A model generated the notes under the pieces. It ran no database searches. It was not told the DNA's origin and saw only the letters and a list, made by a program, of their open reading frames with translations. Shown here in pieces: positions 11,427-21,945 of a DNA stretch of 64,000 nt; position 1 is the stretch's first letter, and every line of letters starts with the position of its first letter. The DNA is from Pogostemon cablin (taxonomy: Eukaryota > Streptophyta > Magnoliopsida > Lamiales > Lamiaceae), in NCBI GenBank assembly GCA_023678885.1, contig CM042997.1, positions 25,364,064 to 25,428,063 of the forward strand. Reading direction: 5' to 3'. A program made the position numbers and the translations under genes.

Positions 11427-11511
11427 GAGTGAGAGACTTAAGGATACATGCACTTGAGCAATGGAACACCATTTTGTACTTTGTGTCATCACTTGACTCT
11501 CTACACAACAT

Positions 11512-13398
11512 GTATAGAGACTATTATTATTATGGCCGTCAATTACTAGTTTGGATTACACTCCAACTAAAGTTTTTTTTTTTTCATTTTTAACGTAGTT
11601 TCATCTTTTTTTATATGTACACACAGTATTCATATATTATCATTAATACAACTAAAATGTAGAATTCATTGCACTCTCAATAATATATTTAATTATTATA
11701 TTTCTTAATCCACCTAAAAAATAAAATGATTACACTTCCAGGTGACGGGAACTTTTTATTATTTTGTGTAAATAGACTGAAATGTAACCAAATTTGGTTC
11801 TCATATTCCACTCGCTCCATTTTTTGTTCCAAGGAGTTTGAGGTAAGTGGAATAGGCGATCAGCGATCACACTTCCCCATCCAACAATACAATATGATAA
11901 AAGTTGACATCCTAATGGTGGGGTACACCATTTATGATAAAAGTTGTCATTTGTGTACTTAGAAAACAAAAGGAAAAAAAAACGCTAGGACAATATATAC
12001 TTCTTTATTTTTAAAATTTAGTGTTAATTTTTTATTATGTAAATAGTAATTAGAAGTGTCGATTTGTGTTACTGGGTGAGGTTTTGGCGGATCGGATTTC
12101 CTGTGCCACTTTCGTACATCATCGATTATCGCCAAGTAGGAGATAAAAATAAACTTCCCACGTAACGCTATTAAAAATCAATTTTATATTCTTATTGGAC
12201 CACTTGATATGCCTCCGTATAAGCTCGAACAAAAACACCGCACGATATGAAGAATTTGTGCTAACACACTATACATTGGAAAATAAATGGAGTAATAAAT
12301 AAATAAAAATAAAAATTGAATTTATTACTATATATATATATATATATATTATAATATTACTAGCAGATACAAAGTATATATTTTATTACTAACTATTACA
12401 AAATTATTACATAAAAAGTCTCAATCACCCATAAATACATCATGTAGATAAAAGAGATATATATTTACGTTAAAATTATCGGATCATATCCTTCATTATA
12501 ATTCTCTCTCTATTTCCATAGTCAAAACTACTTCACACATTAAAATCTCTCTCCCCCATAGATCCCAGATTATGTATAAGTTACTTTCTTAATACTACAA
12601 AATATATAATTTCTGAATACAAAAATATTAAAAATAAATATTTTTAAATAAGTAAATTTTGAATATCAACAAATTAAGTTAATTATTGAACACAAAAATA
12701 TATAATTCCTGAACACAAATATATTTTAAAAAATTAATACATAAAATTTGAAAATAAAAATTTCTGAATACATACTATTTGACACAAATATACAAAAATA
12801 TATTTGAACATAAATATTATTAAATATAAAAATAATGTGAAAGTGATCAAAGGCGAATACGAGCTATCGAGCCGACGTGTTCTTGGAGTATTTTTTTAAT
12901 ACAGTGACTAATTAACCATTAATAATCATAATCCCAAATAGCTAAATGTATTCAGTAATAAGTTTATGCAATGCATTCATAAATAATTGTAGGTAATGTA
13001 TCATGTATTCAGAAATATTTATATGGAATGTATTTGTATAGTTAATATAGTTATCTCCCACCTATTTTTGTGGAGAAATTAATGGGACACTTTATCTTTT
13101 TGCATTAAACTTTTTAAATTAATTTTTAAATACAATTAAAATAGGAATAAAAATGGTATTTTATACATTTAATTTGTATTAATTAGTAATATAATTTATC
13201 TGTGTATCCAGTAGTAATATAAACACATAAAATGTAACTAATAGTAATGGCCCATACAAATTCAATACCAAATGTTGAATTACAAAATAGTTTTGACACT
13301 TTATCCGTCTCAATACACTTCTTATACTTCCATTGTAAATGGGAAAAGTTTATTGAGTCATAGTAAAATTCAGCACGATGTTTTTTTCCTAACATATA
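11512..13398. other. AT-rich intergenic region upstream of the BAHD gene
   Basis: A poly-T run lies at 11570-11584 and a (TA)n run at 12331-12350. From about 12590 to 12835 there are degenerate recurrences of TTTCTGAATACAAAAATA and GAACACAAAAATATA, probably an eroded tandem repeat. No gene seen. Confidence 0.5.
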
Positions 13399-13608
13399 CT
13401 CCATCCGTCCCGTTAAAATAGAATTTTTTTTCACGTAGATTAAGGAGTATTATTATTTAATGTGTAGTGTGTAGTTTTTATTAGTTCCATATTTTAATTG
13501 TATTAGAGGAGGTGTGTGAGTCTTATATGTGTAAAAAATAAAAGGGGACTCTTTAGATGGGAATACCAAAATGGAAAAAAAGATCCTCTTAAAATGGGAC
13601 GGAGGGAG
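13399..13608. mobile_element. Stowaway-like MITE
   Basis: Begins CTCCATCCGTCCCG and ends GGGACGGAGGGAG, flanked by TA (13397-13398, 13609-13610). Carries the ACGTAGATTAAGGAGTATTA motif of the family. Confidence 0.88.
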
Positions 13609-13652
13609 TATATATATTCTTTCTACGTTACACGAACTTTAAAAAAATATTA

Positions 13653-13786
13653 CTTCCTCCGGCCACTTACAAGGTATTCATTTTACTATTTTGGGCGTGC
13701 ATTCCAATGATATTAATATTTCATAATTTTTAGTAAAAAAGTACACCACATGCCTTACCACTTCCTCTAATATAATTACCCATTTT

Positions 13787-13854
<68 letters not shown>

Positions 13855-13877
13855 TTTTCTAAATGGGTGGAGGGAGT
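13653..13877. mobile_element. Stowaway-like MITE containing an expanded (ATA)n tract
   Basis: Begins CTTCCTCCGGCC and ends GGGTGGAGGGAGT, flanked by TA (13651-13652, 13878-13879). The right third is occupied by about 62 bases of ATA repeat. Confidence 0.65.
13793..13854. repeat. (ATA)n microsatellite
   Basis: About 20 uninterrupted ATA units inside the MITE above. Confidence 0.95.
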
Positions 13878-14084
13878 TAATAAATGGTGTACCCACCATT
13901 AGAGTGGAGGGAGTTAATAATATTAACGGCGCTTGAATTAATGGGTCGGTCATTAATGTACGGTTTTTCCACGCAACCACATCAATATGTTTATTGCATG
14001 TAAAGTATGTACTATATAGTATAGTAGTATGTATTAAATTTTCCGTCACAAACAAGAGCAAAGCATGTGTGACACAATTTGGTG

Positions 14085-15134
14085 GGGATAAATCTTTTTA
14101 GTCTCATAATTTTTCTCATGGTCTTTTTAATCCTAAAAAAGATATTATCAAATTAGACTCACCGGCGAAAAAATAGGGCAAAAAACGTCCCATTTTCGCC
14201 GAAAAAACTGACATCACCTGGAAACAGCCACGTCACAACCGGAATCATCGATTTTCGGCCGGTATGATGACGTGGTGCCCTGATGGCAGGTGAGTCAGCG
14301 GGATAAAAACATATTCAGTCCCATAACTTTCCTTATGTTCTAATTTAGCCCCAATAAAGATAAGTTTATCAATTTAGTCTCACCCATGTAGAAATAAGAC
14401 CAAACACGTTTTATTTTCACCGAAAAATGGCACGTGATTGTCAAGTGACAATCGGAATCGCCAATTTTCAGTTGGAATTAATTTATTTTAATACCAACAA
14501 GGCATTTTAATTTTTTTAAATTTTAAATAATTAGAAAAAAATTAATAAGGGTCATCAGCCCATTTCTCTTCTGGCACAGAATCGCCGCCACCACGGCCCA
14601 CATCACAAATACCAGAACTTCGCCACTGATCACGATTTCGTCATCGGCCATGACACCGATCAGAATTGTTTAAATAAAAATGTCTTATTGGCATTAAAAT
14701 AACACTTAATTTGTTGACTCACCTGTCATCAGGGCGCTATGTCATCATCCCGGTTGAAAATCGATGATTTCGATAATGTCCGTATTTTTTGGCAAAAATA
14801 GGACGTGTTTGGGCCTATTTCTACACGAGTGGGACTAAATTGATAAACTTATCTTTATTGGGACTAAAATAGAACATGAAGAAAGTTATGGGACTAAATA
14901 GGTTTTTATCCCATTGACTCATCTGCCATCAGGGCGCCACATCATCATACCGGCCGAAAATCGATAATTTCGACTGTGACGTGGCTGTTTCCAGGTGATG
15001 TCAGCTTTTTCCGACGAAAATGAGACTTTTTGGCTCTATTTCTTCGTCGATGGGACTAATTTGACAAACTTATCTTTTGTGGGACTAAAAAAGATCATGG
15101 GAAAAGTTATGAGACTAAAAATATTTTTATCCCC
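14085..15134. mobile_element. Mutator-like non-autonomous element with doubled terminal inverted repeats
   Basis: A 9-base TSD, AATTTGGTG, lies at 14076-14084 and 15135-15143, the size made by Mutator-like transposases. The ends, GGGATAAATCTTTTTAGTC and the complement of GACTAAAAATATTTTTATCCCC, begin an inverted repeat several hundred bases long. Each arm holds two diverged copies of the same unit: outer 14085-14300 with 14912-15134, inner 14301-14460 with about 14740-14911. Both units open with GGGATAAA and contain the CCCATAACTTT and CAATTTAGTC blocks. The unpaired middle, about 14460-14740, is GC-richer near 14570-14660 and has no clear ORF. No transposase. Confidence 0.85.
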
Positions 15135-15143
15135 AATTTGGTG

Positions 15144-15296
15144 ATACTGTTTAATTTTCTTATTTATTATTAATTTTTTTTATTAAAGTAATACTTTTAT
15201 TAGAAATTTTATTTTTTTACCTATATCATGAGTTATTAGCTATTTAGATTATTACTATTATTTTATATAACTTTTTATTAAAATATTAGTATTTCT

Positions 15297-15339
<43 letters not shown>

Positions 15340-16120
15340 ATCACTAAACGATCTCACCCATAAGCATTAGCATATTATGTCCATTTAATTGGGTACGCAT
15401 AAAATGAAGTCTATAATATGAGCAACTGTGAAACGGTGAATATTTTTAGTTAAAAAATTGAATAGATAATAATAATATTATTGAATTTGAATTATTATAA
15501 CAAAGATTATGTTGCAATACTTTGGTAAATTCCGTTCAGGACATTTATAAATTGTGTAGAGCACTTTTGTATCTGTTTTGCTTTTTAGGCTCACACTTAA
15601 AAGGTCTTATGTTAGGGAGAGTCCACTCCACACTTATAAACTCATCGTCATTCCTACTTTTAATTGATGTGAGACTTTCGTTGACACCCAACCAAAAGAA
15701 ATCACGTGTAGGTGGTATTAATTAATAAAAAAAAAACATATTCTTCGGACATTTCTCGTCTTATTCTTTGTATAAACAATAAAACAATTACTCCACTATT
15801 ATTCTTCTTAAAAAAAAAAAAGGTAATAATTTGCATATAAAATTCTTCTACTAAAAGTATAAATTAACATTCTATTTCCATTATCCAAAAGAATGAAACA
15901 GTTCCAACCTCATGCGGTCTTATGCGACAATTTGTAAGTATGATTATTTATTTATTTTTGGGGGTTGGGCATTTATGCCTATATTGGAAGATCAACATGC
16001 AAAATGCCTATTTCTTTTTCTAAAAAGCAAACATGTGCACCTTCATATAATTTGTCGTTAATACCCTTTGACCTATCATTTTTATTTAAAATGAAATACT
16101 TAATTTTGGAAAAATAATCA
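15144..16120. other. Intergenic region with a (TA)n(GA)n microsatellite
   Basis: Microsatellite at 15301-15339; the rest is AT-rich without recognisable coding sequence. Confidence 0.5.
15301..15339. repeat. (TA)n(GA)n compound microsatellite
   Basis: About 12 TA units followed by about 7 GA units. Confidence 0.92.
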
Positions 16121-16455
16121 TTGATTCTGTCAATTAAATAATTGACCGATTAGAAGACCGATTCATTAAATGATTGACCGATTAGAAGACCGATCATTAA
16201 ATTGATTGACCAATTAGAAGACCGATCATTAAATGGATTGATCCTTTAAAATTATCATTGCCCGATTAGAAGACCAATTGCCCCCTTAAAATTATCATTG
16301 ACCGATTAGAAGATCAATTGCCCCTTAAAATTATCATTGGCCCCCTTATGGTACAATTGTTCAAAAAATGATTGATCCCTTAAAATTATCATTGTCCGAT
16401 TATAAGATCAATTGCTCCCTTAAAATTATCATTACCTTCTTAAAGTACAATTGAC
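16121..16455. repeat. Minisatellite-like tandem array built on GACCGATTAGAAGACCGAT
   Basis: Two related unit types follow one another. First come about three copies of a 31-33 base unit (ATTGACCGATTAGAAGACCG plus ATTCATTAAATG). Then come about four copies of a 40-45 base unit that adds CCCTTAAAATTATCATTG to a decayed form of the first unit. No coding potential. Confidence 0.8.
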
Positions 16456-16899
16456 TAAAAAATACTGGTATTAAGGTCATTCAAGTACGGAAGTGGACAA
16501 TTTTTAAATTTTAAAATCAAAGTGAACTCTTGCATTTTAAAATGTAGAATAAAGCAACATAGGGTATTTCCTCTTATTTTTAAATAAAAGTATATCTACA
16601 CGAAGTTATTAGTCAAATAAGGAATCAAAAGCTAGAATGTATAGTAGTATATAGCTAGAACGGTGGATTAGTTCCAAACATTTCATCTTCCCATTCTCCA
16701 TCTTATCATAATACACACACATAAATATATAAATGCCACGTCATTTATTCCCACTGTTTATTAATTTATTATCTTCCATCTAAAATTTAATTTACACTAT
16801 ATTGTTTTTATGCATTTGTAGGGTTGTGCATATTATATTCTACATCTTCAAAAACGAGATAAAATAAAGGAGAAATAATTGTGTGGTAAGTTTAATTTG
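16456..16899. other. AT-rich intergenic spacer
   Basis: No ORF or delimitable repeat seen. Confidence 0.4.
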
Positions 16900-17092
16900 A
16901 GGGTCATTCTGAGTGCATCTGATGCACCCTAATATTTATAAGATAAAGTGAGATTAGTGGGTTAGTTTTTATTAAAAATTTTTAATTATATTATATTATT
17001 TAATGATGTAGATCAAATTTAAAATTAATTTAATGGTTAAGATCATCCAGGTGCACCGATGCACCAGGTGCACCTTAGTCGGACTCTTAATT
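16900..17092. mobile_element. Small MITE-like element, GTGCA-terminated family, copy 1
   Basis: The ends are inverted and rich in GTGCA (GAGTGCATCTGATGCACC on the left, GGTGCACCTTAGTCGGACTC on the right). The middle matches the copy at 23203-23375 in order and wording (GTGGGT..TTTTAATTATATTA..GATGTAGAT..AATGGTTAAGAT). Exact boundaries and TSD are not secure. Confidence 0.55.
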
Positions 17093-17138
17093 TGATGATA
17101 AATTAAAGTAAGTTTCAAGGAGTATTTAATTGTTGGGT

Positions 17139-17350
17139 AGTTCTTGCGTGAGACCGTCTCACGTGAGACAATTTTACGTTTTTTAAAATAGTTATCACTT
17201 TCGCTACAAAATGTTATAACTTTTATTTTTATTATAAATTGTTCATGAAATAACATTATCACTTTTCATTAATTTAGTAAGAGTATCACTTTTCAATATA
17301 AAAATTATCACTTTGTGACCATCTCACGTAAACGGTCTCACACAAGTCTT
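17139..17350. mobile_element. MITE-like element of the GAGACCGTCTCACG family
   Basis: Inverted ends: TTGCGTGAGACCGTCTCACG on the left and GTAAACGGTCTCACACAAG on the right. The internal blocks TATCACTTTCGCTACAAAATG and AACATTATCACTTTTCATTAA recur at 26374-26586 and partly at 8609-8740. Confidence 0.65.
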
Positions 17351-17936
17351 TATCTCTTTTTTTCCCTCATCACAGACATTATATTCATAGATCTATTAAT
17401 TTATCGAGGCTAAAATTCGCAATCCACGGGACTTTTAGGCTTTTTCAACATTGAATTAGATTAGATGGGCTATATTATAGAGAAATCTTTTGTGGCCCAT
17501 GATACTTTTCTAAACCTAATCATATTTATAGTGAATTATATTTCTCCCTCCCGTTTCAATTTAATCGTCTCACTTTTATGTTTATCGGATCCACATAAAA
17601 TAATTAATACGTTATTATGTTCTACATCCAACTCTAATACAATTACTTACTATACATTAAAATATTATATTCCTTATATTGCTTAAAAACACAACTCAAT
17701 GCATGGCATACAATAATTTTACAAATATAATTTATGCACGTAGAATTTTATGTTTTTTACAATGTACGTATATGTAAAGTTTAAAACTTAATTAATTTAT
17801 TTTAATTATTGTAAATCTATAAATTACTAATTTGAATTCACTAGCAATTCTTGCACCAAAACTTGGATAAGCAACTATTAATGTTCCTTACTATATTAAT
17901 TTCATTTCATGATCTTACACGGTCAAGTGACATCTA
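17351..17936. other. AT-rich intergenic spacer
   Basis: Contains what looks like a decayed MITE near 17544-17680 (starts CTCCCTCCCGTTTC). No gene. Confidence 0.4.
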
Positions 17937-18122
17937 CTCCCCCCATCCCACAATGTTTGCACTCCGATATTTTATGCACGGATATTATAAAAATGATAAT
18001 TTTTAGAAATATTATGATTTTTTTTATTTTAGGTGTTCTAAGTATGGATGGTTTTTTTTCAAAAATAAAGTGTATAGAGAAGGGTGATTGTATTTGACAT
18101 TTTGCTAATGAGACGGAGGGAG
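17937..18122. mobile_element. Stowaway-like MITE, subfamily shared with the 18977 copy
   Basis: Begins CTCCCCCCATCCCAC and ends GAGACGGAGGGAG, flanked by TA. The internal blocks AATGATAATTTTTAGAAATA, AAAATAAAGTGTATAGAGAA and GGGTGATTGTATTTGAC match the copy at 18977-19570. Confidence 0.8.
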
Positions 18123-18135
18123 TATATATTTTATA

Positions 18136-18652
18136 ATATATATGTGAAATAAACAAATTCATACATACTTTCTCCGTTTACCAATTATTGTTACGCTTTC
18201 TTTGCAATTTAAGTGTACTACTAATAATCACATGATGACGAAGAAAGTATTATTCTTGTCTGTTTCATAAATAAATTTATACCTCCAAAAAAAAGAAACA
18301 ACACACAATCCAATAATCTCATAATACATTTGAAAATTGACATATATTTATAATTCATATAATTTATTTACCATCTAATAAATCTAATATATATGTGAAA
18401 TAAACAAATTCATACATACTTCCTCTGTTTACCAATTATTGTTATGTTTTCTTTGCAATTTAAGCGTAATACTAATAATCACATGAGTAAGAAAGTATTA
18501 TTTTTGTCCATTTCATAAATAAATTTATACCTTCAAAAAAGGAAACAACATACAATCCAATAATCTCGTAATACATTTGAAAATTAACATACAATTATAA
18601 TTCATATAATTTACTTTATAATTTATTTACCATCTAATAAGTCTAAATTATC
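18136..18652. repeat. Direct tandem duplication, period about 251 bp
   Basis: The block starting TATGTGAAATAAACAAATTC at 18141 recurs at 18392 and is followed in both copies by the same order of motifs, from ACCAATTATTGTTA to TTTACCATCTAATAA. The copies differ by scattered substitutions and small indels. Confidence 0.85.
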
Positions 18653-18976
18653 CTCAAATACATGCCAAAAATCAACTTTCTAAAACTTCAAGTTAAAAAG
18701 CAATTTTTTAAAACTTTGTATATACCGCAACCGTGAACTCCATTATGAGATGGGAGAGTGTAAAACATAAAAATAGAATATCAATTAATTAATATTTTGA
18801 TACCTGCAGATTCATGCATGAAAAACAAAGTTAAAAACGATGGTTATCATCATCTTTAGTGGGATCTTTTTCAAAAGTCAATTTGGCGCACATAAAAAAT
18901 CTCCAGCCTCAAGGATAGGATTGCAAGATTTAATTAGTGGACTCGAATTATTTAATAATTGTATACTTATATAATA
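18653..18976. other. AT-rich intergenic spacer
   Basis: Nothing recognisable. Confidence 0.4.
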
Positions 18977-19570
18977 CTCCTTTCGTTTCAAGAAAGTCTG
19001 CCCTCCCCTTCCCGGCACGGAGATTAAAAAAGTGATAATTTTTAGGGATATTATGGTATTTTTTTATAATAAATAAATGATAAATTATGTTTTTTTTAAA
19101 AACAAAAGCTATATTAGATAGCTTAAATATCCGCTTCAACATAATTCATAGCAACATCAGGAACGATAAGAGAAAAGAAAGGAGAAACACAATTAAAAGC
19201 ATAACTAGCTAGAGTATGAGCAACCATATTGGTCTTTCGTCTTGTCCAACTGTAGGAAACATCTCTCATCTGTGAAGTTTTTATTTGGATATTTCGTAAT
19301 ACCCTACCAAGATAGGTAAAGTTTGGAGTATGATTCAAAAGGGAATTGACAACAATTTGAGAGTCTGACTCCGTAATGATCTCCTCATATCCACGTTCCA
19401 TAGCAATGTAAAATGATAAAGTATGTTAAGTGTGTTAGGTATGGATGATTTTTTTTTGTAAATAAAGTGTATGGGGAAAGGGTGATTGTATTTGACTTTT
19501 TATTATTTTAGGAATATGCAAATTTTTGTGGGACAATCCAAAATGAAGTGTGTAAATAGGACGGAGGGAT
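18977..19570. mobile_element. Stowaway-like MITE split by a LINE fragment
   Basis: The left part (18977 to about 19090) and the right part (about 19411-19570) together match the MITE at 17937-18122 in order. The left end is CTCCTTTCGTTTC, the right end GGACGGAGGGAT, and TA flanks lie at 18975-18976 and 19571-19572. The interruption is the LINE insert listed next. Confidence 0.8.
19091..19410 (-). mobile_element. 5'-truncated L1-type LINE, 3' end only
   Basis: Target-site duplication AAATGATAAA(T/G)TATGT, 15 of 16 bases identical, at 19075-19090 and 19411-19426. On the minus strand the insert ends in a run of A. Its 92-codon frame (19123-19401) is the C-terminal half of the RNase H-like domain carried by plant LINEs: E-S-D-S-Q at about residues 11-15, then the conserved W-T-R-R-K-T-N-M-V-A-H-T-L-A-S. 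A 3' fragment with A-tail and long TSD is the hallmark of target-primed reverse transcription. It cannot move by itself. Confidence 0.85.
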
Positions 19571-19572
19571 TA

Positions 19573-20154
19573 AGTTCTTAAAAAAATACACAGCTTAATC
19601 ATTTTAAAATGTTGATTATATACCATCAAGAAAGAGATCTAAATTTAAAGAAATGCAAAATTAATGAAAAAGTGATCAGACACAATTATTGATGAAGGAA
19701 TAAATGTGTTGGCTAAATTGTTTAATTACCACATGACACGAGCATGTTTTTTTGGCACATACTGCAGTACCTATAGACATGCACCCGGTTTGGAATCGCC
19801 GGTTCCGGTTTCGAACCGGCGGTTCCGGTTCCAATGTAAGGGGAACCTGAACCGAACCGGGTACGAAGGGTTCGGTTCCGGAACCGGCGGTTCCGGTTCC
19901 GGTTCCGGTTCGGAACCGCCGGTTCCGGTTTCAAGCGTAAAGTAACCGGTTAAAATAACTTTTGATGTTGTTAGATAAAGTGATGTTTCATTTTTTTTTT
20001 GGTGTGAAAGATTTTGTGTGACAAATAAATGAGAAAAGTATGAATAACACTCTAAACATGTTTTAATGATCATTTATCATAATTGATTCAAAAAAAAAAT
20101 CATTCATCATAATTTAAAAAAATACTATACATTAAGTGACAATAAACATAATTT
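19573..20154. other. Intergenic region with a GGTTCC-rich block
   Basis: AT-rich apart from 19787-19937 (next entry). No gene; the ORFs seen there are by-products of the hexamer repeat. Confidence 0.5.
19787..19937. repeat. GGTTCCGGTTCC-type short tandem/inverted repeat
   Basis: Roughly 150 bases dominated by GGTTCCGGTT and its complement AACCGGAACC, much GC-richer than the surroundings. Such blocks often lie inside non-autonomous hAT elements, but I could not find paired ends or an 8-bp TSD here. Confidence 0.6.
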
Positions 20155-20159
20155 ACATT

Positions 20160-20608
20160 GTAGTAGGGCCCAGGATATTGGGCCCTCACCTCCCAAAAAC
20201 ATCAATTGGGCCGCCAACCCTAAAGCCCAGTAAAAGCATAAACCTGGCCCAACAGCAAAGGCCCCAATTACAGAAGCTGTAGGTCGCGTCTGATCCACTC
20301 TCTCGGGTAGGACGACTCAGCCATTTGGCCACTTGCTCCTCTTTGCTAGGATGCTATGCAGATATCCCCTAAGATATCTGCATAGGGGATATTCTAAATC
20401 GGGTCCTAAAAATAGTCACGTGAGGCTAATGTATTTAATGCCCGCACTGTACGCATATATTATGATGTGATCTAACGATATATTCGGATACGGATAACGT
20501 CAGGTTATACAATATAAACATGGGAATAACCCATGACAATAAAAACAACATTCACCCCCAAGAAAAAAGGCACATAACTGCCTGGGGGCAATCGTTTCTC
20601 TCTTTTAC
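20160..20608. mobile_element. Possible solo LTR or unclassified insertion
   Basis: About 450 bases of markedly higher GC content, bounded by the direct repeat ACATT (20155-20159 and 20609-20613). The ends are GTAGTAGGGCCC and CTCTTTTAC; shifted by one base the left end is TGTA and the right TACA, as in an LTR. Inside are a TATA-like TATACAATATAAAC at about 20504 and the palindromes described in the findings. No ORF. The LTR reading is tentative because the TG/CA ends and the TSD do not fit the same frame. Confidence 0.4.
20354..20392. repeat. Two overlapping inverted repeats
   Basis: CTATGCAGATATC (20354-20366) pairs perfectly with GATATCTGCATAG (20373-20385). GATATCCCCTA (20361-20371) pairs over 10 bases with TAGGGGATAT (20383-20392). 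The two stems share bases, so only one can form at a time. Confidence 0.8.
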
Positions 20609-20613
20609 ACATT

Positions 20614-21720
20614 ATGTTAGATTAGTACATATAATCCCCTACTTTCTCACAAACAGCCGCATTAATTCACCATTAGTATGGGATCAAATCTGACTAGCTA
20701 CATACATATATAACAATTATACTTTGTTAATCTATTTATTTGGGGTTAGTATTTAGCACTCTCTCCGTGTATCATTAATCTATTTATTTATTTTACTATT
20801 TTAAGCTGTCTTTCTTAATCTATATATTTTTATATTTTTATTTGGTAAAATAATCTTAGTATTGCCCAATAATATCCCACTAATACACTATCCATTAAAA
20901 TAATATTAATATTTTTTAATTTATGTGAAATAAAGAGCGGATTCACAATTGACATAGGAGTACATTGTATATAATCTTAGTTGTAAACATGATCTGTTTG
21001 GTGGTAACAAGAAATGGAGCACACATTCATGGTATTTATATGTACAATAATAAGAGAGAGACAAGAATTTGTGTACTACAGTTTTACGGAATTATCATAT
21101 TTGACGGATTATAAGTAATAATATTTTAATAAAAAATAATATTTAATTAATTAAAAATATTACTGTGCAAGTAAATTATTTCATGAATATAAAATAAATC
21201 TAAAATGATCTTTAATGAATAGTAATAATTAACTACGAAAAAGTAAAATGATTACATACAGATATTCATTTAAAAGAGATATTTCTACGCAATTGAGTGT
21301 AGGTATCTCCTTCCTAAAAGTGTTACTCTTTAAAATATTTGAATGTTACTTTTTTTCAAGAGTTACTCCATTACTTATTATATATAAAAACATTACTATT
21401 CGTTACTTTTCTGGTAAGAATTGAAGTATAACTTATCATATATAAAAGTATATTATTTATTTTGAAAAATAACCATATAGACAAGTATAAACACCTCTTG
21501 GGGCATACAAGTAGTTGTCTTATAAAAGAGCTTGTTTCCTATGAAACAGGATTTATGTCCACACTTTTTTTTGTATCATTGGATATGCTATGAATAATAA
21601 AGTAAGATATGTTGCCACAAATGTAAAATTACAATTATACCAAAAAAAAATTAACATTAAATTCTATTAATTCTCAATTAGCTCATCTTTCATATATTCT
21701 TTCTAACTCTTTACTCTTCA
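20614..21720. other. AT-rich intergenic region
   Basis: MITE-like wording near 20758-20935 (CTCTCTCCGTG at its left edge). No gene recognised. Confidence 0.4.
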
Positions 21721-21945
21721 ATGATTTCAAAATATAGTTCAAGTGACAGAGAGAAAGATGAAAAAGTCTTCCACCAAAATTTGATGACTGCAGTGAACCC
21801 TCTCTACAAACTTATTTTCCTACTAATAATCTCTTTCACCATTTTCCAAGACAGGACGATTGAAGCCTCTAATAATAGTACTTTTTTTTTCTTCAAGCTC
21901 TACAGCTCTTCAATTAATGCTATTTCTATTCCATCTTTCTTTTAA
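21721..21945 (+). CDS. Small ORF with a hydrophobic segment, possible secreted peptide (doubtful)
   Basis: A 74-codon frame. An internal Met at codon 22 is followed by a run of about 14 hydrophobic residues (Y-K-L-I-F-L-L-I-I-S-F-T-I-F) and then a charged, small-residue stretch with E-A-S that could be a signal-peptidase site. The remaining 24 residues are low-complexity Phe/Ser from a T-rich tract. No peptide-hormone motif is visible and base composition is like the intergenic background, so a chance ORF is as likely. I do not recognise it. Confidence 0.15.
   Translation: MISKYSSSDREKDEKVFHQNLMTAVNPLYKLIFLLIISFTIFQDRTIEASNNSTFFFFKLYSSSINAISIPSFF

Noticed and set aside
19706..20073. Gly/Ser and Pro/Glu repeat ORFs around 19.7-20.1 kb
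   Set aside because: All arise from the GGTTCC repeat read in different frames.
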